A stretch of 64,000 bases of DNA from Macropodus opercularis (GCA_030770545.1 JAUCMP010000028.1:13907501-13971500); one strand, 5' to 3'. Shown: positions 1-12,769, counted from the stretch's first letter. Translations and numbers: made by a program. The notes: a model not told the origin generated them from the letters alone.

Positions 1-292
1 CTGCCCAACGAGTCTTCAGCTGAAGATTCATGACGTTGTGAGTAAAATTTGAGGCTACACATTTAGACTTAGACTCAACAAAAACAATTCTGTATTTACC
101 ACGAAACCTAATATGAGACAGAAACGGATGAAACGTAATTTTGAGGGAGACATTTCCTAATGGAGCCCAGGGCGAGTCCCGTCTGTTGTCCTTTCAGAGC
201 TACAGACCCATCACGGCCACATCACGTGTGTTCATGACGTGCAGATGACGTGATGCTGTACGTCGGCACGGCTCTCGTCTCAGGAGGTGGCG

Positions 293-490
293 TCAAATCA
301 CCCCGTTTGTGTCGACGTCGTCTTTGGGGTCGTTGACCTTCTGGCTCAGGCTCCTCTGTTTCTTCCATTTGTAGAGGAAAAACACAGACGCACCAAGTGA
401 TGCAGCCACCAAGGACAAAGACACAACCTGAGGCAGGAGGTCGGGCGGCGTCACCGTGGAAGCGACCGCGGATGCCTGAGATTCTGGCTT
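293..490 (-). CDS. Possible C-terminal transmembrane exon of an Ig-family membrane protein
   Basis: The minus strand is open for about 65 codons to a TGA at 293-295. It encodes a Ser/Thr/Pro-rich stalk, one hydrophobic segment of about 20 residues (starting LLPQVVSLSL), then a basic stop-transfer stretch (KWKKQR) and a short polar tail. That is the usual last-exon layout of type I Ig-superfamily receptors. CAG trinucleotides near 488-492 could be the splice acceptor. No partner Ig exon is recognised in the next several kilobases to the right, so it may be a relic or have distant exons. The call rests on composition and topology only. Confidence 0.35.
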   Translation of the reverse strand, partial: KPESQASAVASTVTPPDLLPQVVSLSLVAASLGASVFFLYKWKKQRSLSQKVNDPKDDVDTNGVI

Positions 491-903
491 CTGGTCAAAC
501 ATGTATTAGGTACAAATGGTGGCCTGATTCACATTTAGGGGGTTGTCTTGCCCAGACTAGCACACAGTGGCAGCCTGACCCGCCTGACAGTAAAGCTAAT
601 CATGCAAACTGAATCACCCCCTTCTTTAAAACACACCTTCTGCTTTTGCGTGTATGCATTGATCAGATTGTTAAACCTAGCGCGTCGTCGTTCTCTTCTT
701 CTGAAATAGGAGCGTGTCCAGAGAGCTGCAGGAAAGACCAGCGAGTAGGAGAAGTTATTCCAGTGTGTTTGCATGAAGAGGGTTTGACCTCTGGTGAACT
801 CAGCTGTCACTCAAACCCTGCTGAGCTTGAACTGGACTCAACTGTGCTTCACTCCTGTAACGATGATGAGACGTTTCTGCTTCTTCATTTTGTTTCTGGG
901 CAG

Positions 904-1002
904 ATGTTTCAGTGATTTTGAAGAATGAGCAGCTGCAGAGCAGGTCCAACAACTACATCAAGTTACTGGACGAAGTAAAGAAGCTGAAGCGTCAGATCAA
1001 TG
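904..1002 (+). CDS. Candidate 99-bp phase 1-1 coiled-coil exon (butyrophilin-like family style)
   Basis: A strong pyrimidine tract and CAG acceptor end at 903, and a GGTGAG donor follows 1002. The 99 bp between are open in one frame and encode about 32 residues of amphipathic, charged helix (core NEQLQSRSNNYIKLLDEVKK). Symmetric phase-1 exons encoding helical juxtamembrane segments are common in fish butyrophilin-like genes. The protein identity is inferred. No Ig exon is recognised on the plus strand upstream within the window. Confidence 0.45.
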
Positions 1003-2034
1003 GTGAGAAGATTTAAATCAACCTTTAACAAGTGTGGAGGTGTTTTAGGTGGAGATTCCTGCTGTGAACAGCAACTAAAGATGAATAATGAACTAATGTA
1101 TTCTCTTGTAATGTATTAATTTCTCTTCAGCTTCAGTTAAACACTTAGTTAGGAGCCTGTGAGACACCAACCTGGAGACTTAACTCTCCTCCTGCAACCG
1201 TACGTTCACCACATTAAACAGCTGTGACCTGCTCCAGGTCAGATCACTGCATTCAAACCAGCAGCAGATCTGTTTTTAGTGCAGTTTTCTGGATGTTTGG
1301 AGCAACCAAAATACACGTGGACAGTGTAGGAGACAGGCATGAGATCTGCCTCGAAGCAGTTGTGGAAGAACTACGCTAATTAGGTCACGTGGTGTTGGTG
1401 ACTGAATATCACCATCAGTTTTGGTTGGGTTAGTGAGTGGTGGGTGATGGGGAAGCCCTACTTTATCTGACTGCTTTCGCTTATGCTTCGTTCACACCTA
1501 CGCTTATGTTTTTGCTTGTGCTCACGTCTAGTTTTATTCTGGATTATTGGAATCGTGTTAATGTGTGGACCTGAAGACCTTGGATCTTGCTTCACGACGC
1601 CAAACATCACGTGACACCACACACAATGTCTCATTATGTCACAGAGCATCAGGATGTGTTTGATGTGTTGTGAACACAGGGCGGCTTGTAAAACTCAAAT
1701 AAAGCAAACAACAACAACTACGAACAAATGAACAAGACTCTCAAACCAAGTCACATGTTAAACTACACATTTCCTGAAGCAAATACTCTGTGAATGTTGT
1801 GCTGCTGAATGTTTTCCCACGAATTGTTGACGGTAGCTGGAGAGTTTAAAACATTCCTGAAAGCAGCTGAAGAGAAATGTACGAGGCATTTATGCTTAAA
1901 TGATTTCATAAAACACAGCTGTTGATCCAAACAGCAAAAAGTATAGAACGCCCCAAAGATGTTCTGATAGAATTTAACAGGATTCCCCTCACACTGATGA
2001 AGCTTTAAAAGCTTTGTTAGAACAAGCTGAGTTC

Positions 2035-2052
2035 TAACCCTAACCCTAACCC
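2035..2052. repeat. Three copies of TAACCC (interstitial telomere-like)
   Basis: Exactly three tandem vertebrate telomere hexamers. This is too short to be a functional telomeric block. It could be a double-strand-break repair scar or chance. Confidence 0.8.
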
Positions 2053-3837
2053 AGACTTTGGTCAAAAGACAATTTTTGTGCTCCTCCAGATGAATGGATG
2101 AAGGGTTGCCCGACCGACAAGCAGTGGAGAATCAGAGACCTAACAATTGAACTTGGGTCATTATTAAGCACCAACTTGGTGAAGCTGTGTAATTAAACTT
2201 GTCATGACTCTCAGTTCAACCTGTTACACCTGTTACAGCTGCAAAGCCAAAAGGTTCATGCAGTGCACATAGTACAAAACCAAACACTGTTTAAGGTGCA
2301 ACTAGGAAAACAGTGTGAGATTACAGCTGGAACTATTACAAGACCAGCTGGGTGAGATCCTGGTACTTTACAGGTTGAGCAGCTACTAGAAATGGAGATT
2401 TTAGCACAAGCTAAAATCTCCACTGATAATCAGTTTGCTCAGGCTAATCACTAACAAAGCTTCCAAAACAGCGTCGGAGATTTGGAGACTTTGTGCTAAG
2501 GTTCGGTTTCCCTACACGACTCCATCATGACCAGGGGAGGGAATTTGAAAACAAACTTGAGGAATATAGTGGAGTAAGGGGTCCAGGACCACACCACCAA
2601 CAGGGGGATGGTCAGGAGGGGAGATGGAGGTCAAAGGTCAGCCACATCCCCTGAACCCAGTGACCTTAACGTCTCCTACAGAGGCAAACACCAGACTGGA
2701 AGCTTTCAAGTCTTTTCTAAACCTCATTCAGAGCAAACACGTGATGGTGGAGACTCAACTATCAAACTGTTTCTTTACAGACACTCAGAGTCCAGGAGTT
2801 TGTCTCTGCAGCTTTGACTTCCTTCACTTTTTCACTGTTTCTCCCAGAGAACCTGACCTGGAAAGTTTCATTCTGCTGGAGGGAGCTGACCTTTGACCTT
2901 TGCATTTGATGTGAAGTTGGTTTTAACTCTGTGATTAATAATGTGATTGTTCCAGGAGCGACTGTGTGATGTGCTGCTGTCTGAGAGAATCAGCTCTAAA
3001 CACAATAGACTGTAGCTGCTGATTCACTGACTCAGCACATGTGTAATGAACAGAACAGATCACACATCTCACATCAGGCTGAGCAGAAAGAAAAGGGAAA
3101 CAACGACACCAGAAGTGTTGCTTGTGTCCATCTACTCCATCACTTGGTTTTGTCGCCTTCACTGCAGAGAATCCAGCTTCACAAACAAACATATTCTGCC
3201 TTGATGTTAGTCCAGAACACTGGCACAGTTGTTGTTTGAAACTTTCAAGGATGTCAACTTTTGAGGCCACTGTCATTTGTGATCTCCAGCCACACGGAAA
3301 GGAGCCATTCACCTGGTTTGTCCACAAATGGGCGAGCAAGCGTTTTTTTCAAAATAAAAGATCAGTCAGACGCTGATAACAAAATATAGATATATTTTTT
3401 AATAAATATATTTTTAGTCAGTCTTTCTGACTGACCAGCACCAAACGTAGACTGGACATCTGTGGTGGGAAGATGCTTGTCTGTGGGGCCACTGCAGAGT
3501 GTTGGACTCTGTTCTCTTGTCACAGGCCTTTGTTTGTTTTGTCCATCTGACAGCGATTCCCCGTCCATCTGTCAGAGAGCATAACAAACATCAATGACAT
3601 TTAACGACAATTAACCTTTTAAAACATGAAACCCATAATGAGAAAAATGGGATTTTTTGTTTTTAAAACATGAGAAATCCTAACAATAAACTGTTAATAA
3701 CTTAATAGAGTTTTTTTTTATGTGTGATACAGAGATTCACAGCTTTCACTGTAAGTGTTGTAGATTTAGTAAATGTAAGTCAGATCTGCCCTGACCCTCA
3801 TAACAATTAAGCAGTTCTCTAAATCCACTATCCACCA

Positions 3838-3859
3838 CTATTATTATTATTATTATTAT
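3838..3859. repeat. (ATT)n microsatellite
   Basis: About seven ATT units in AT-rich DNA. Confidence 0.85.
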
Positions 3860-5573
3860 AACACACAATAAAACAAAATGTAAAAAAACAAAGACAAAAA
3901 GATTTAATGGATCTAAATTTCTCTATCTATAATCTATAAATACAGATGTTTCACTGTAAAAAATTACAATTTGTTATATCTTTTGATTTCGAAATGGTAA
4001 TTTTTTTAAAACCCTACAATACAGTGATCTGCAATCCACTCACACAGGCCTATATATAAATATGGATATAAAACAGCTACTGCTTGGTCCTCAGTGATGA
4101 CAACGGTCAAACAGACAAGAGGCTCGTTTGATGAACTGAGCCTGAAAGAACAGATGAGAGCAGGAGTCAGGAGAAAACACGCTGCCATCACCTTCTAACT
4201 TTTCCAGCAGCATTAAAGCAGAACGTGCTCAGATGCTGTGAAGTCAGAGGTAAAAGAAACTGATCAGTCTGAAGGAAAGCTGAGTTTTACCATCAGCTTC
4301 AGAATGAAAACAGTAACAAGGTTTATATTCTGATTATATTCTGATTATTATTGAAAGTAAAATCAGAAAATCTGAACATCTGTACGACAACATAAGAAAA
4401 CAGAAACACTTCAACCACAAACTACCTCCAGGTGGAGGAGGTGGTTGAGTGTGGAGCAGAAGGACTGAGCAGCAGCAGAGCGGGTCCAGATCCACTGAGG
4501 ATCCTCTGTCAGATCCAGACCAACACACAGGGACGATGGTGGAGCTGTTCTCAGATCAGTTCAGACTGACAGTCATGTCCACTTCTCCTGGTTCCTTCAG
4601 TCAGTGCTGGATGAAGTTCTCCACTACCCCTCCAGTAACATGGACCAGTCAGAAGCTCTACACACAAACTGCTGCTGCTTCAACATCTGCACCATCACTC
4701 CCACCTGAAGAGAGAATGAGAGAATGTAATCATCTGTCTCTACATCTGTTTTGTGTGTTGACCACATGTGAGGGTACCTGCTTTAACTGCTCTTCAGGCT
4801 CTTCTGTCAGTGACATTTGACTTATCACTTCATCAGCTTGTCTGCAGGTAATTTTAACAAAACAATGAGAAGATTTTTGAATGTATTGACAGTCAGTAGG
4901 AAGCTACTCACCAGCTACTCCCATGTCATGTGACTCATGTTCTTCTGCTATGAGCAGAGTGACGTGTGGTGCTGAGCCTGGAACTTGAAACCATTCTTGA
5001 TGTCTTTCAAGAAGCTTGACCATAGCTGCTGCTCCTTCAGGGACTATTATGACGTCATTGGATTTCTGCAGTGGTGTTATTTATCAGCTCATCCCAGCAT
5101 TTTGCGTAGTTGTCCTGACTCTGATCACCATCATCATCATGGTGCAGTGGAGAGAAAGAGTTGGTCCTTGAGCTTTCTCAGTTCTTCTGTCTGAGCTGCG
5201 TGAGTCTTCCTGCCAGAGCCTTACTCTGCTCTTCAACATGTTGTTTTTCAGCTCTGTTCACTTCCACACATGTTCAGAGAACATAGGAGCCTCCATTGCT
5301 ATTAATCCAACCACATCATCATGTTTCTTCCTGACTTCTTCTGGCCTGGCTTTCTGCACCTTCAGCTTGAGGAGTGTTTTAGTGGTTTCATTTGCAGTCC
5401 ATTCATTTCCAGTTTCCAACTGTCCATTTTCCACTTTGTCTGGAATTCCTGGAGGAACTATGCAGGACTCTCTCCATCTTTAAAGTTGCGTTTCCAGTTT
5501 GGACCTATTTTAGGAGGGAATGTGGCTGGAAGTGCTTCCATATCTCTTGTGGCCAGATGGTGAGTCATCATAG

Positions 5574-6092
5574 TCATTGTTGAGACCTTTCCTGTTTCTC
5601 TTCCTGCAGGATTTTTTTTGTCACCTGTCTCACTTTCTGCATCAGTAGGGCTTTGATGTCTCTCATGGTGATGTCACTTGTGTTTTCTTCCAGAGCTCTA
5701 ATCCATTTGTCAGCTCCATCAGCTAGAGCTGGAAGACGGTTCACTAGTCCTGTCAAGTCCATGAAGTTCCACAGCACATATCTGTCCTGCTGTTGGGGTC
5801 CTTTACTCAGCAGTGGTGCCATGTAGCTGAGTGATTCCTTCTCTTCCTCCCTGTCAGACCTCTGCTCAGATTCCTCTGAGTCGTGGTGGTAGTTTAAAAG
5901 TGATCTATTCCTCAGTTTCATGAATCTCTTCTCTTTCTCAGGGGCAGCTAGGAGCCTTTCCTCCATTTCCACTTTAGGTTTTTGGCTTTGTTTTGGATAA
6001 AGGTGATGTGATGTATAAGAGGCCAGAACAAGGCTTCCTGCTACTATACATCTGGCTACTGATGAGCTCCCTGATGAAGCTGCTGCATGCAT
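5574..6092 (-). pseudogene. Retroelement gag-like fragment (decayed)
   Basis: A 172-codon minus-strand frame. It is polar and charged in its first half and then resembles capsid-like segments common in fish retroelement gag genes (a Leu/Pro-rich helix followed by a Trp-containing segment and a basic C-terminus). Minus-strand translation to the left (about 5.57-4.95 kb) keeps a similar composition but carries stops, so the frame looks broken there. No protease, RT or LTR was recognised nearby. The gag assignment is by general resemblance only, and a host gene fragment is not excluded. Confidence 0.3.
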
Positions 6093-7395
6093 GTGTGTGT
6101 ATGGTGTAGATATGACACAACTACCAGATATGGCACATTTGGAGAACCTTTACCTGAAGCTGTGGACACTTTCCTTGACCTGGAGGCAGGTTTGAGTTTG
6201 TCATCAGATGTGCAGTATGCGTTGCTGATGACGCATTGCAGTGTTCAGAACCAGAACAAACAAGTATGGACGGTAATTAATATAATAACCCAATACAGAG
6301 ACCATGTTGATTTCAGAAACAAACATAAACGCTACATAAGTGAACGTTACAGACGCGATGCTGCTTTTCTGGCTAAACAAAAGTCGTACGTAACCGAACG
6401 TTACAGATGTGATTCTGATTTTAAACAAAGGCAGCGATCACACATGACTCAGCATTATGCACATGACAACGCATTCAGGAATCAACACAAGGCCGTCATG
6501 AAACAACTGATGAGGAACAGGTAGAAAAACAATCTTGCATTCAGGATTGTGCACAACATGAGATGTGCAATGAAAATAAAAAGGAAATACAGACAGTATT
6601 GTCCTTATACAGACCAACAGCTGTTTTCAGATCCCAGATAAAGGCTGGTCCTACTTACGTCTGCACCGTCTGTCACAAGGCGTCATTTCCAAACCAAGTA
6701 CAAACCTGTAACAGACCTTCTGACACTAAACATGAAGATGTGGCGTCAACATGCCTGACTGGAAAGAATGTTCACGTCTGTGACAATGTCTGCACCAATG
6801 AACAACACTTTAAAGAGCCTGATGAGAGAAAGAAAGAGTGGATTCATCACACACGTCATCATCACCTGAAGAAGGGAGCCATGCCCCACCTTGCTGTAGC
6901 CAACAACCTGGAGCTCGCTGACATTCCAGCTGAACTGTGTGATCTGAACATACTGGAGACACATCTCATAGCAAAGTGTAGCCCATTCGCTAAGATTGTT
7001 CCTCTTCCCAAAGGCAGACAGAGAGCAACACATGGGAATGTAGTGTGTGTCCCATCTGAGGCACAGGAGACGGTTGATGCTTTACCAGAGTGAGAAGTGA
7101 GTCTCAGGTCCTGAGAGTGAAACTGAAGAGACGCTTGTGTTACAAAGGTCATCAGATGTTCAAAACTGTAACCTGGTCTAAACTGGTGCAGGGGCTGCAC
7201 AAACTCAAACACATTCATCCACAGCATGAGAACATAATTATTAGATGAACCTAAGTTCTGTGATCCAACACTTCCAGACGAGGAGGATGATGATGAGTGT
7301 GAAACAATGGATGTTGGTGAATATGGAGAAGATGATCTCATTCAAATAGACAGGTGTGAAGTTAGTGCACTTCATGAAAATCTGGAAAAATGACC
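6087..7395 (+). mobile_element. Helitron fragment: N-terminal part of a Rep/helicase polyprotein
   Basis: Two plus-strand frames (6,087-6,524 and 6,563-7,093) plus a frameshifted continuation to about 7,390. The first holds spaced repeats of a Tyr/Arg/Asp/Phe/His motif of the kind seen in animal Helitron proteins. The second carries a Cys-rich segment followed by a block resembling the DUF6570-type region upstream of the Helitron Rep domain (for example MPHLAVANNLEL and KIVPLPKGRQRA). A conserved-looking VKLKRRLCYKGHQ stretch continues in another frame at about 7,105-7,230, followed by an acidic linker. Rep HUH and helicase domains are absent: the fragment ends where a LINE begins at about 7.4 kb. 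It is non-autonomous and dead. Confidence 0.65.
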
Positions 7396-7429
7396 TGCAA
7401 CCCATGACCCTAGTCTGGAGCAGCACGAG

Positions 7430-8730
7430 GTGAGACGTACCGAGACGTGAGACGTGAGGTGAGACGCACCCTGCGAGCCGTCAACCCGAGGAAGGCGACT
7501 GGTCCTGATGGCGTCCCAGGACGTGTGCTGAGGGACTGTGCAGACGAGCTGACTGAAGTCTTCACAAAGATCTTCAACCGGTCCCTGGCACAGTCCACTG
7601 TCCCACCCTGCCTGAAGTCCTCCACCATAGTCCCCCTGCCCAAGAAGCCCCACATCTCCAGCCTCAATGACTACAGACCAATAGCACTCACCCCAGTCGT
7701 GATGAAGTGCTTCCAAAAACTGGTCCGTAGCCACATCACAGCAGCTCTGCCCTCAAGACTCGACCCCCACCAGTTTACAGAGCGAACCGATCCACAGAGG
7801 AACCATAGCAACAGCGCTACATGCTGCACTGTCACACCTGGAGCAGCAGGGCAGCTACGTGAGGATGCTCTTTGTGGATTACAGCTCGGCTTTTAACACC
7901 ATCCTCCCACACAAGCTGGTGGCCAAGCTGGAGGACCTGGGGCTCCCACATCCAACCTGCATGTGGATCAGCAGCTTCCTCTCTGGTCGCAGACAGAGAG
8001 TCAGAGTAGGCCACCACACATCCACGGCCCTGAGCCTCAGCACCGGCTCCCCCCAGGGCTGTGTGCTGAGTCCGCTGCTCTACTCCCTCTACACACACGA
8101 CTGCACCCCTGTCCATCACTGCAACACCATAATAAAGTTTGCAGACGACACTACAGTGGTGGGACTCATCTCTGATGGGGACGAGTCTGCCTACAGAGAT
8201 GAGGTGGAGCAACTAGTGATGTGGTGTAGGACCAACAACCTTCTCCTCAACACCTCAAAAACCAAAGAACTCATAATAGACTACAGGAGGAAAAAGACAC
8301 ATGTTCCACCATTACTCATCGGCAGGGACTGTGTGGAGAGGGAGGCAGACTTCAGCTTCCTGGGAGTCCACATAGAGGAGACTCTGTCCTGGAGCACAAA
8401 CACCTCTGAGCTGCTGAAAAAGGCCCAGCAGAGACTGTAACAACATCACACAAAGACTGTTGGTGTCTTTTTACAGAGCCACTATAGAAAGTATACTAAC
8501 ATACTGCATATGCATATGGTTCACCAGCAGCACAGCAGCTCAGAGGAAAGCTCTCCAAGGCGTCATCAACACCACACAGAAGATTGTTGGCTGCCCTCTC
8601 CCCATGCTGGAAAACCTACACAGCTCCCGCTGCCTCAGGAAAGCACAGAACATTGTTAAAGACACTTCACACCCAGGCCACTCCCTGTTTGAACTGCTGC
8701 CCTCAGGCAGACGGTGCAGACTATGTTAAG
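7430..8730 (+). mobile_element. Rex1-like LINE reverse-transcriptase fragment
   Basis: Three consecutive plus-strand frames (7,447-7,896; 7,859-8,440; 8,460-8,729) together cover a reverse transcriptase. The visible motifs are RKATGPDGV, YRPIALTPVVMK, a motif A region DYSSAFNTI, motif B GSPQGCVLSPLLYS, the catalytic FADDTT, and a thumb segment rich in Leu/Asn/Lys, followed by the C-terminal domain. Frameshifts at about 7,790-7,860 and about 8,440 break the reading frame. The endonuclease is missing, as in a typical 5'-truncated copy. The motif style matches the fish Rex1/CR1-like group; the exact family is inferred. Confidence 0.7.
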
Positions 8731-10716
8731 CAAGGACAGACTCAAGCATATGGCAACTGGACTCTTCTATTCCGTAGAAACGTTTCACCACCTTTCCAGG
8801 AAGCTTCGTCAGTCTGTGGGAAGTTGGTAGAGACCACAGACTTATCCTCCAGTTTCACTTCACCCTTGTGAAGAATGCAATAACCTCTGAATGCTGCTAA
8901 AAAACAATGCAAAGTCTAAGTCTGGACCAGTGAAATGACTGATGTATGTGTGGGTTTATAGGTGTATTTATTCTTATTTATTATTGTTTTAGTATTGTTA
9001 GTATTATTTTGACTTTTTATGAATGATGCAATAACTGGAGAGCACTTTAAATTTTCAGATCTATCTATTTATTTCACAAAGCTACAGTTCAAATGGACGA
9101 CTGCTGAGTGTTTCTGCCAATTGAAGTGGTTCAACACTGATTCCACATTTGGTGTCATGTTAAAATGAGTGAAATGTTATTATTAGAGACAGAATGTTGC
9201 TTCTCAGAGCTTGACAGTAGGTTGGACCCAAGAAATAGCTGAACCACACTAAAAGTTGTCCAAGTGTTTCTAATGTTGTCTGGTGAGTAATTAAAGAGAT
9301 AAACACTGTCTGTCACTTCCCTGTTCCGTCAGTTTGGCTTCTCAGTTACCTGTTACAGCTGCTGGAGGAAGCTGAGTCCAGGTCTCCAGGTCTGTGTTCA
9401 CCTTAGTGCGTCTCTACTGTTTCAGACTGTTTGTTGCTCTACCTTTGGTTCAGCACAGATCAGGTTCATCTCCGTCGGTGCAGCAGCGAAGGTGACGATA
9501 ACATTCACTCAGCGTGTGTTGGGCTCGCAGGCAGTGATGCTGGTTGACGTGGTGTCATACGTGAAGCTTTGTCTTTCTTTAGCTCTTTGTCTTGTTGCTT
9601 TGCTTACTGTTAGTCTTGCATTTTTGTGGGTTGGGCTCAGCTAATGCATGTTTCTGCTCAGTGTGTTTAACATGCAGGTCAGCTTTTAGAAACTAACGTT
9701 TCCTTGTTTAGGAAGTAGCTGTTGCATGTTGTGCTACTAACTTTGAGCTAATTGACTGCATGGTCTGTTAGGTGTTACTAACGTCCTTAAGTTAAACCAT
9801 TGCATGGTCTGTTTGTAGACAACTAGGTGTGTAACGACCTTATGACTGACCCACTGATTTAATTTTAACATTTGTGCGCAAAAATAAACTACAATGAAAT
9901 ACTGCTCTAAGCATCTGTAGAGAGAAGGTTTAACCTGTGTCCTCACTCTCTCTCTCAAGAGCATCTTTCTGGCTACACAAGTATGAATTTGGTTAAAGCT
10001 TCGTAGAGCTGCATCAGGTGAGAGCGTCCTCATCATGACAGAACATGTGAACATCATACAAGACCTGGCTTATTCTTCTGATATTTACAGGGCTGGGTGT
10101 GTGTGGTCCCAATCATTTCCTATTAGTTCCCTCTAACTCTGTGACTTTCTTAACCATATTACATTAATAAACACAATTAACTAGTTGGTAGAAACATAAA
10201 ACATAGAGAACAAAAACTAAACTAAACAAAAAACGAACTAAACGTTGCATAGATTCACTTAAATTCAAACCAATTCAAACGATTAATAATGAAAATATTT
10301 AATTCTTCAGACAAAATGATGCAAAACGTCTCTTGTACAAAAACAAACATTAGCTTAGATATGCTTGACTTAATTGAAGGATGAATTCAATCATCAGAGT
10401 TTGTCAAGTTACTGCATTTTATTCTGAACCATTAAGAAGGAAAACACTGAAGCAGAAGTTAAACTGCTGGACACCAATGAATGAAAGTGACAAAAATCAG
10501 AAATGTCTTTATTTTATTAAAAAATTATTGAAAGCACTTTTGTTGTAATGACTCATGGTTTTGGATGAGTGGCTGATGAGTTTTGTTCTGTCTCTTCTAA
10601 ATGCTTTATGCAAATGTGTCTTTAGTTAATGTTTTTCAAATAGTTTATGATAAAAGTTCTTTTCATCACTGCAGCTGTTTACGTTAATTTTGGATTCTGT
10701 TCCTCTTTCCTTGTAG
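8731..10716. other. No gene recognised; probable LINE 3' region and repeat remnants at left
   Basis: About 8,731-8,900 looks like repeat DNA continuing from the reverse-transcriptase fragment. From about 8.9 to 10.7 kb the sequence is AT-rich with only short frames, and I see no domains. The 3' boundary of the LINE could not be fixed. Confidence 0.4.
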
Positions 10717-11033
10717 GACCCAGTGTTTTGTCTGTCCAGCAGGAAGCGTTTGTCCAGCTCAGTGTCACCTGGAGCCTCTGGTTGATGTCACACGTCTGAC
10801 AGAGGGATGGAGAAAGGACGGAGCCGTTGTGCATATGTATAAAAGTCATGGAGACAAGGAAGATTCTCAGGATAAGAAAATCAGAGGCAGAACTTCGCTC
10901 TTTCCACACAGGAAACATTTCACTCAAATTGACCAACGTGGCTGAAACTGATGAAGGAAGTTACACCTGCTTTGTTCCCAAACTGCAAAGTCAGGTCAGG
11001 AGAGGAAACGTTGAGTTGAGTTTTATATCTTAA
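10717..11033 (+). pseudogene. Ig V-set exon with frameshifts (butyrophilin-like)
   Basis: A pyrimidine-rich acceptor TTGTAG ends at 10,716. The following sequence encodes V-set landmarks spread over different frames. One frame has a Cys-containing B-strand region and a W-R-K-D strand (about 10,745-10,815). The frame at 10,827-11,033 has the F-strand hallmark (LTNVAETDEGSYTCF) and G strand, then a TAA. At least two frame changes separate the two Cys halves, so as written it cannot make a complete domain. Either it is a pseudogene or the assembly contains indels. The fold is that of fish BTN/B7-like V domains. Confidence 0.6.
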
Positions 11034-11333
11034 ACATGTTGTCTTCAGGACATGTTATCCTCTAAGAGCTTTTACAGCCCATAAGCCCCATTTTGTGCAT
11101 AGGTTAGTAAAAGACAGACCCAAATGAAAATGGTTGAAGTTCCTATTGTACATTATGGAGCAAATGACGCCTCCATCTAATGTAGCAGCAGAACTGTCCT
11201 GCGTCTGTTTGCTTCACTCCAGACAGTCTGAGTGGACGTTGTTGTTGTTTAGTTCTGCAGTGAAGGCAAATGTTCGACCTTCGTAACCAACTTGAGGGAA
11301 ACTATTTTCATCTCAAACTACGTAAATGTCATT

Positions 11334-11473
11334 TTAGTCTTTTCTCCACTCCAGGATCAGATCTCTCACATCAATGTTGACCTTTGACGCACATGGTAGA
11401 AGGACGTCACTGCCGATCGCTGCTGTTACTGGAGGAGCTTCCTCAAAATGCTCTGGACTAACTGGACACATGT
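11334..11473 (-). pseudogene. Partial Ig V-set exon (N-terminal half only)
   Basis: The minus-strand acceptor CTCACAG ends at 11,474. The exon encodes A-to-C strands of a V domain (IGSDVLLPC, then LILEWRKD) and then hits an in-frame stop at 11,334-11,336, before the D-G strands and the second Cys. It is probably a truncated relative of the plus-strand V exon at 10.7 kb. The opposite orientation points to local inversion or duplication in a receptor cluster. Confidence 0.55.
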
Positions 11474-12769
11474 CTGTGAGACAGACACACATGGAATAAA
11501 AGACAAATATACACAAACAGAAAAAAAGAAAAGTCTCCACAGGAGGAGAAACACTCAGATCTGTTCCTGATGAATAACGTAACTTCACTCTGTTCCACGT
11601 TTGATGTGTTTAACATGTGAAGAGTTTAGTTTGATGCTGGAGAGAACGTTTGATTTGTGATTTGATGCGACTGCACTGATCAGAGCTGGAGGAAGAAACA
11701 GAGAAAGTTCTGCTTTGGATGTTTCCTTCAGCCAAACAAACCCTAAGAAAGAAAGTCTGGCGACGTCACCAATATCCTGCTCAACAGTGATGACGTGGAC
11801 GATGGTGATGATGTGGACGACACCATCTATGTGGTTGACACTGATGTGAATTTTACTTGTTGATGGGAGAAACATGATACACTTAGACTTAAACACTTAG
11901 ATTTACTTTAACTTGTGTGACACTGAATTAGCTTTAATTCGCTTTACTGAAGTGTTTGTGACACAGATGCTGATTATAAACAAATGACATGTAATTATTA
12001 TTGACTGTATGATGTGACTAGACACTAACAGACTCGCATCACAGGTGAGCACCTGACTCTAAACTCTCTGTTCTAGATGTAGAGACAAACATCGCCTGTA
12101 GTCAACATTTCAAAACACTTCCTGTGATGTTACAAGCTCCTCTCACCAACCTTCAGGTGGTTCATAGACATTTTCTCGCTACGTCTGGTTCAACGTCTGC
12201 ATCTGATAAGTGTTGGTGGGTTGATTATGAGGCCGTGGCTCCAGACCAGCTGTGTGGTAACATCAGTGTGTGTGTGTTTGAAAAGTTCACATCCTGGTTG
12301 TAGCTGGTACGTCTGTAGTGACTGAGCAGCATCATTACGTCACATTCTGTAGCTTTAATGAACTGGATCATCTGTTTAGGGTTCAACTAATAAAGCTGAA
12401 TTATAATGTTGATTTAAAACTTTACATTCCGTCATTAAAAGGCCACAGTTTGGTCTAATAGCTTCAACGTCTCTGAGGTTCCTGTCATCAACAAATAAAA
12501 ATAGACAACATACATAACTGTAGTGGCGACTATCAGACCATGTCTTAGTCCTAAAGCTTCAATTAAATGTCCAGGCGTCAAAGATGTTCCACAACATTCA
12601 GTTTATTTTATTGTCGTACAAAATGTAGATGAACAGCAAAACGAAGTAAATGAGTAATTCACTGAAATAAATGGCATCAGGTTATGGATCAGATGTCTAT
12701 GATGCGCCTGCAACATAAAGCAGTAAAAAAAAAACATGTGAGACCTCTGACCCTGCACCGTGGCCACTC
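11474..12769. other. No gene recognised
   Basis: AT-rich intergenic DNA with short frames only. There are no domains and no obvious repeats beyond short GATGATGTGG-like runs near 11.8 kb. Confidence 0.4.

Larger units (their letters stand above)
1003..5573. other. No gene recognised
   Basis: This is AT-rich, non-repetitive-looking DNA with only short open frames that lack recognisable domains or paired splice sites. It contains a three-copy telomere-like repeat and a short ATT microsatellite (listed separately). The minus strand of about 4.9-5.57 kb may be decayed continuation of the gag-like frame to its right. Otherwise I see nothing I can support. Confidence 0.5.

Noticed and set aside
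2608..3376. Overlapping open frames of 66-134 codons on both strands
   Set aside because: No domain, no consistent splice sites, composition like surrounding non-coding DNA.
4449..4820. A 123-codon plus-strand frame
   Set aside because: No recognisable domain and low-complexity Ser/Thr/Gln content; probably chance.
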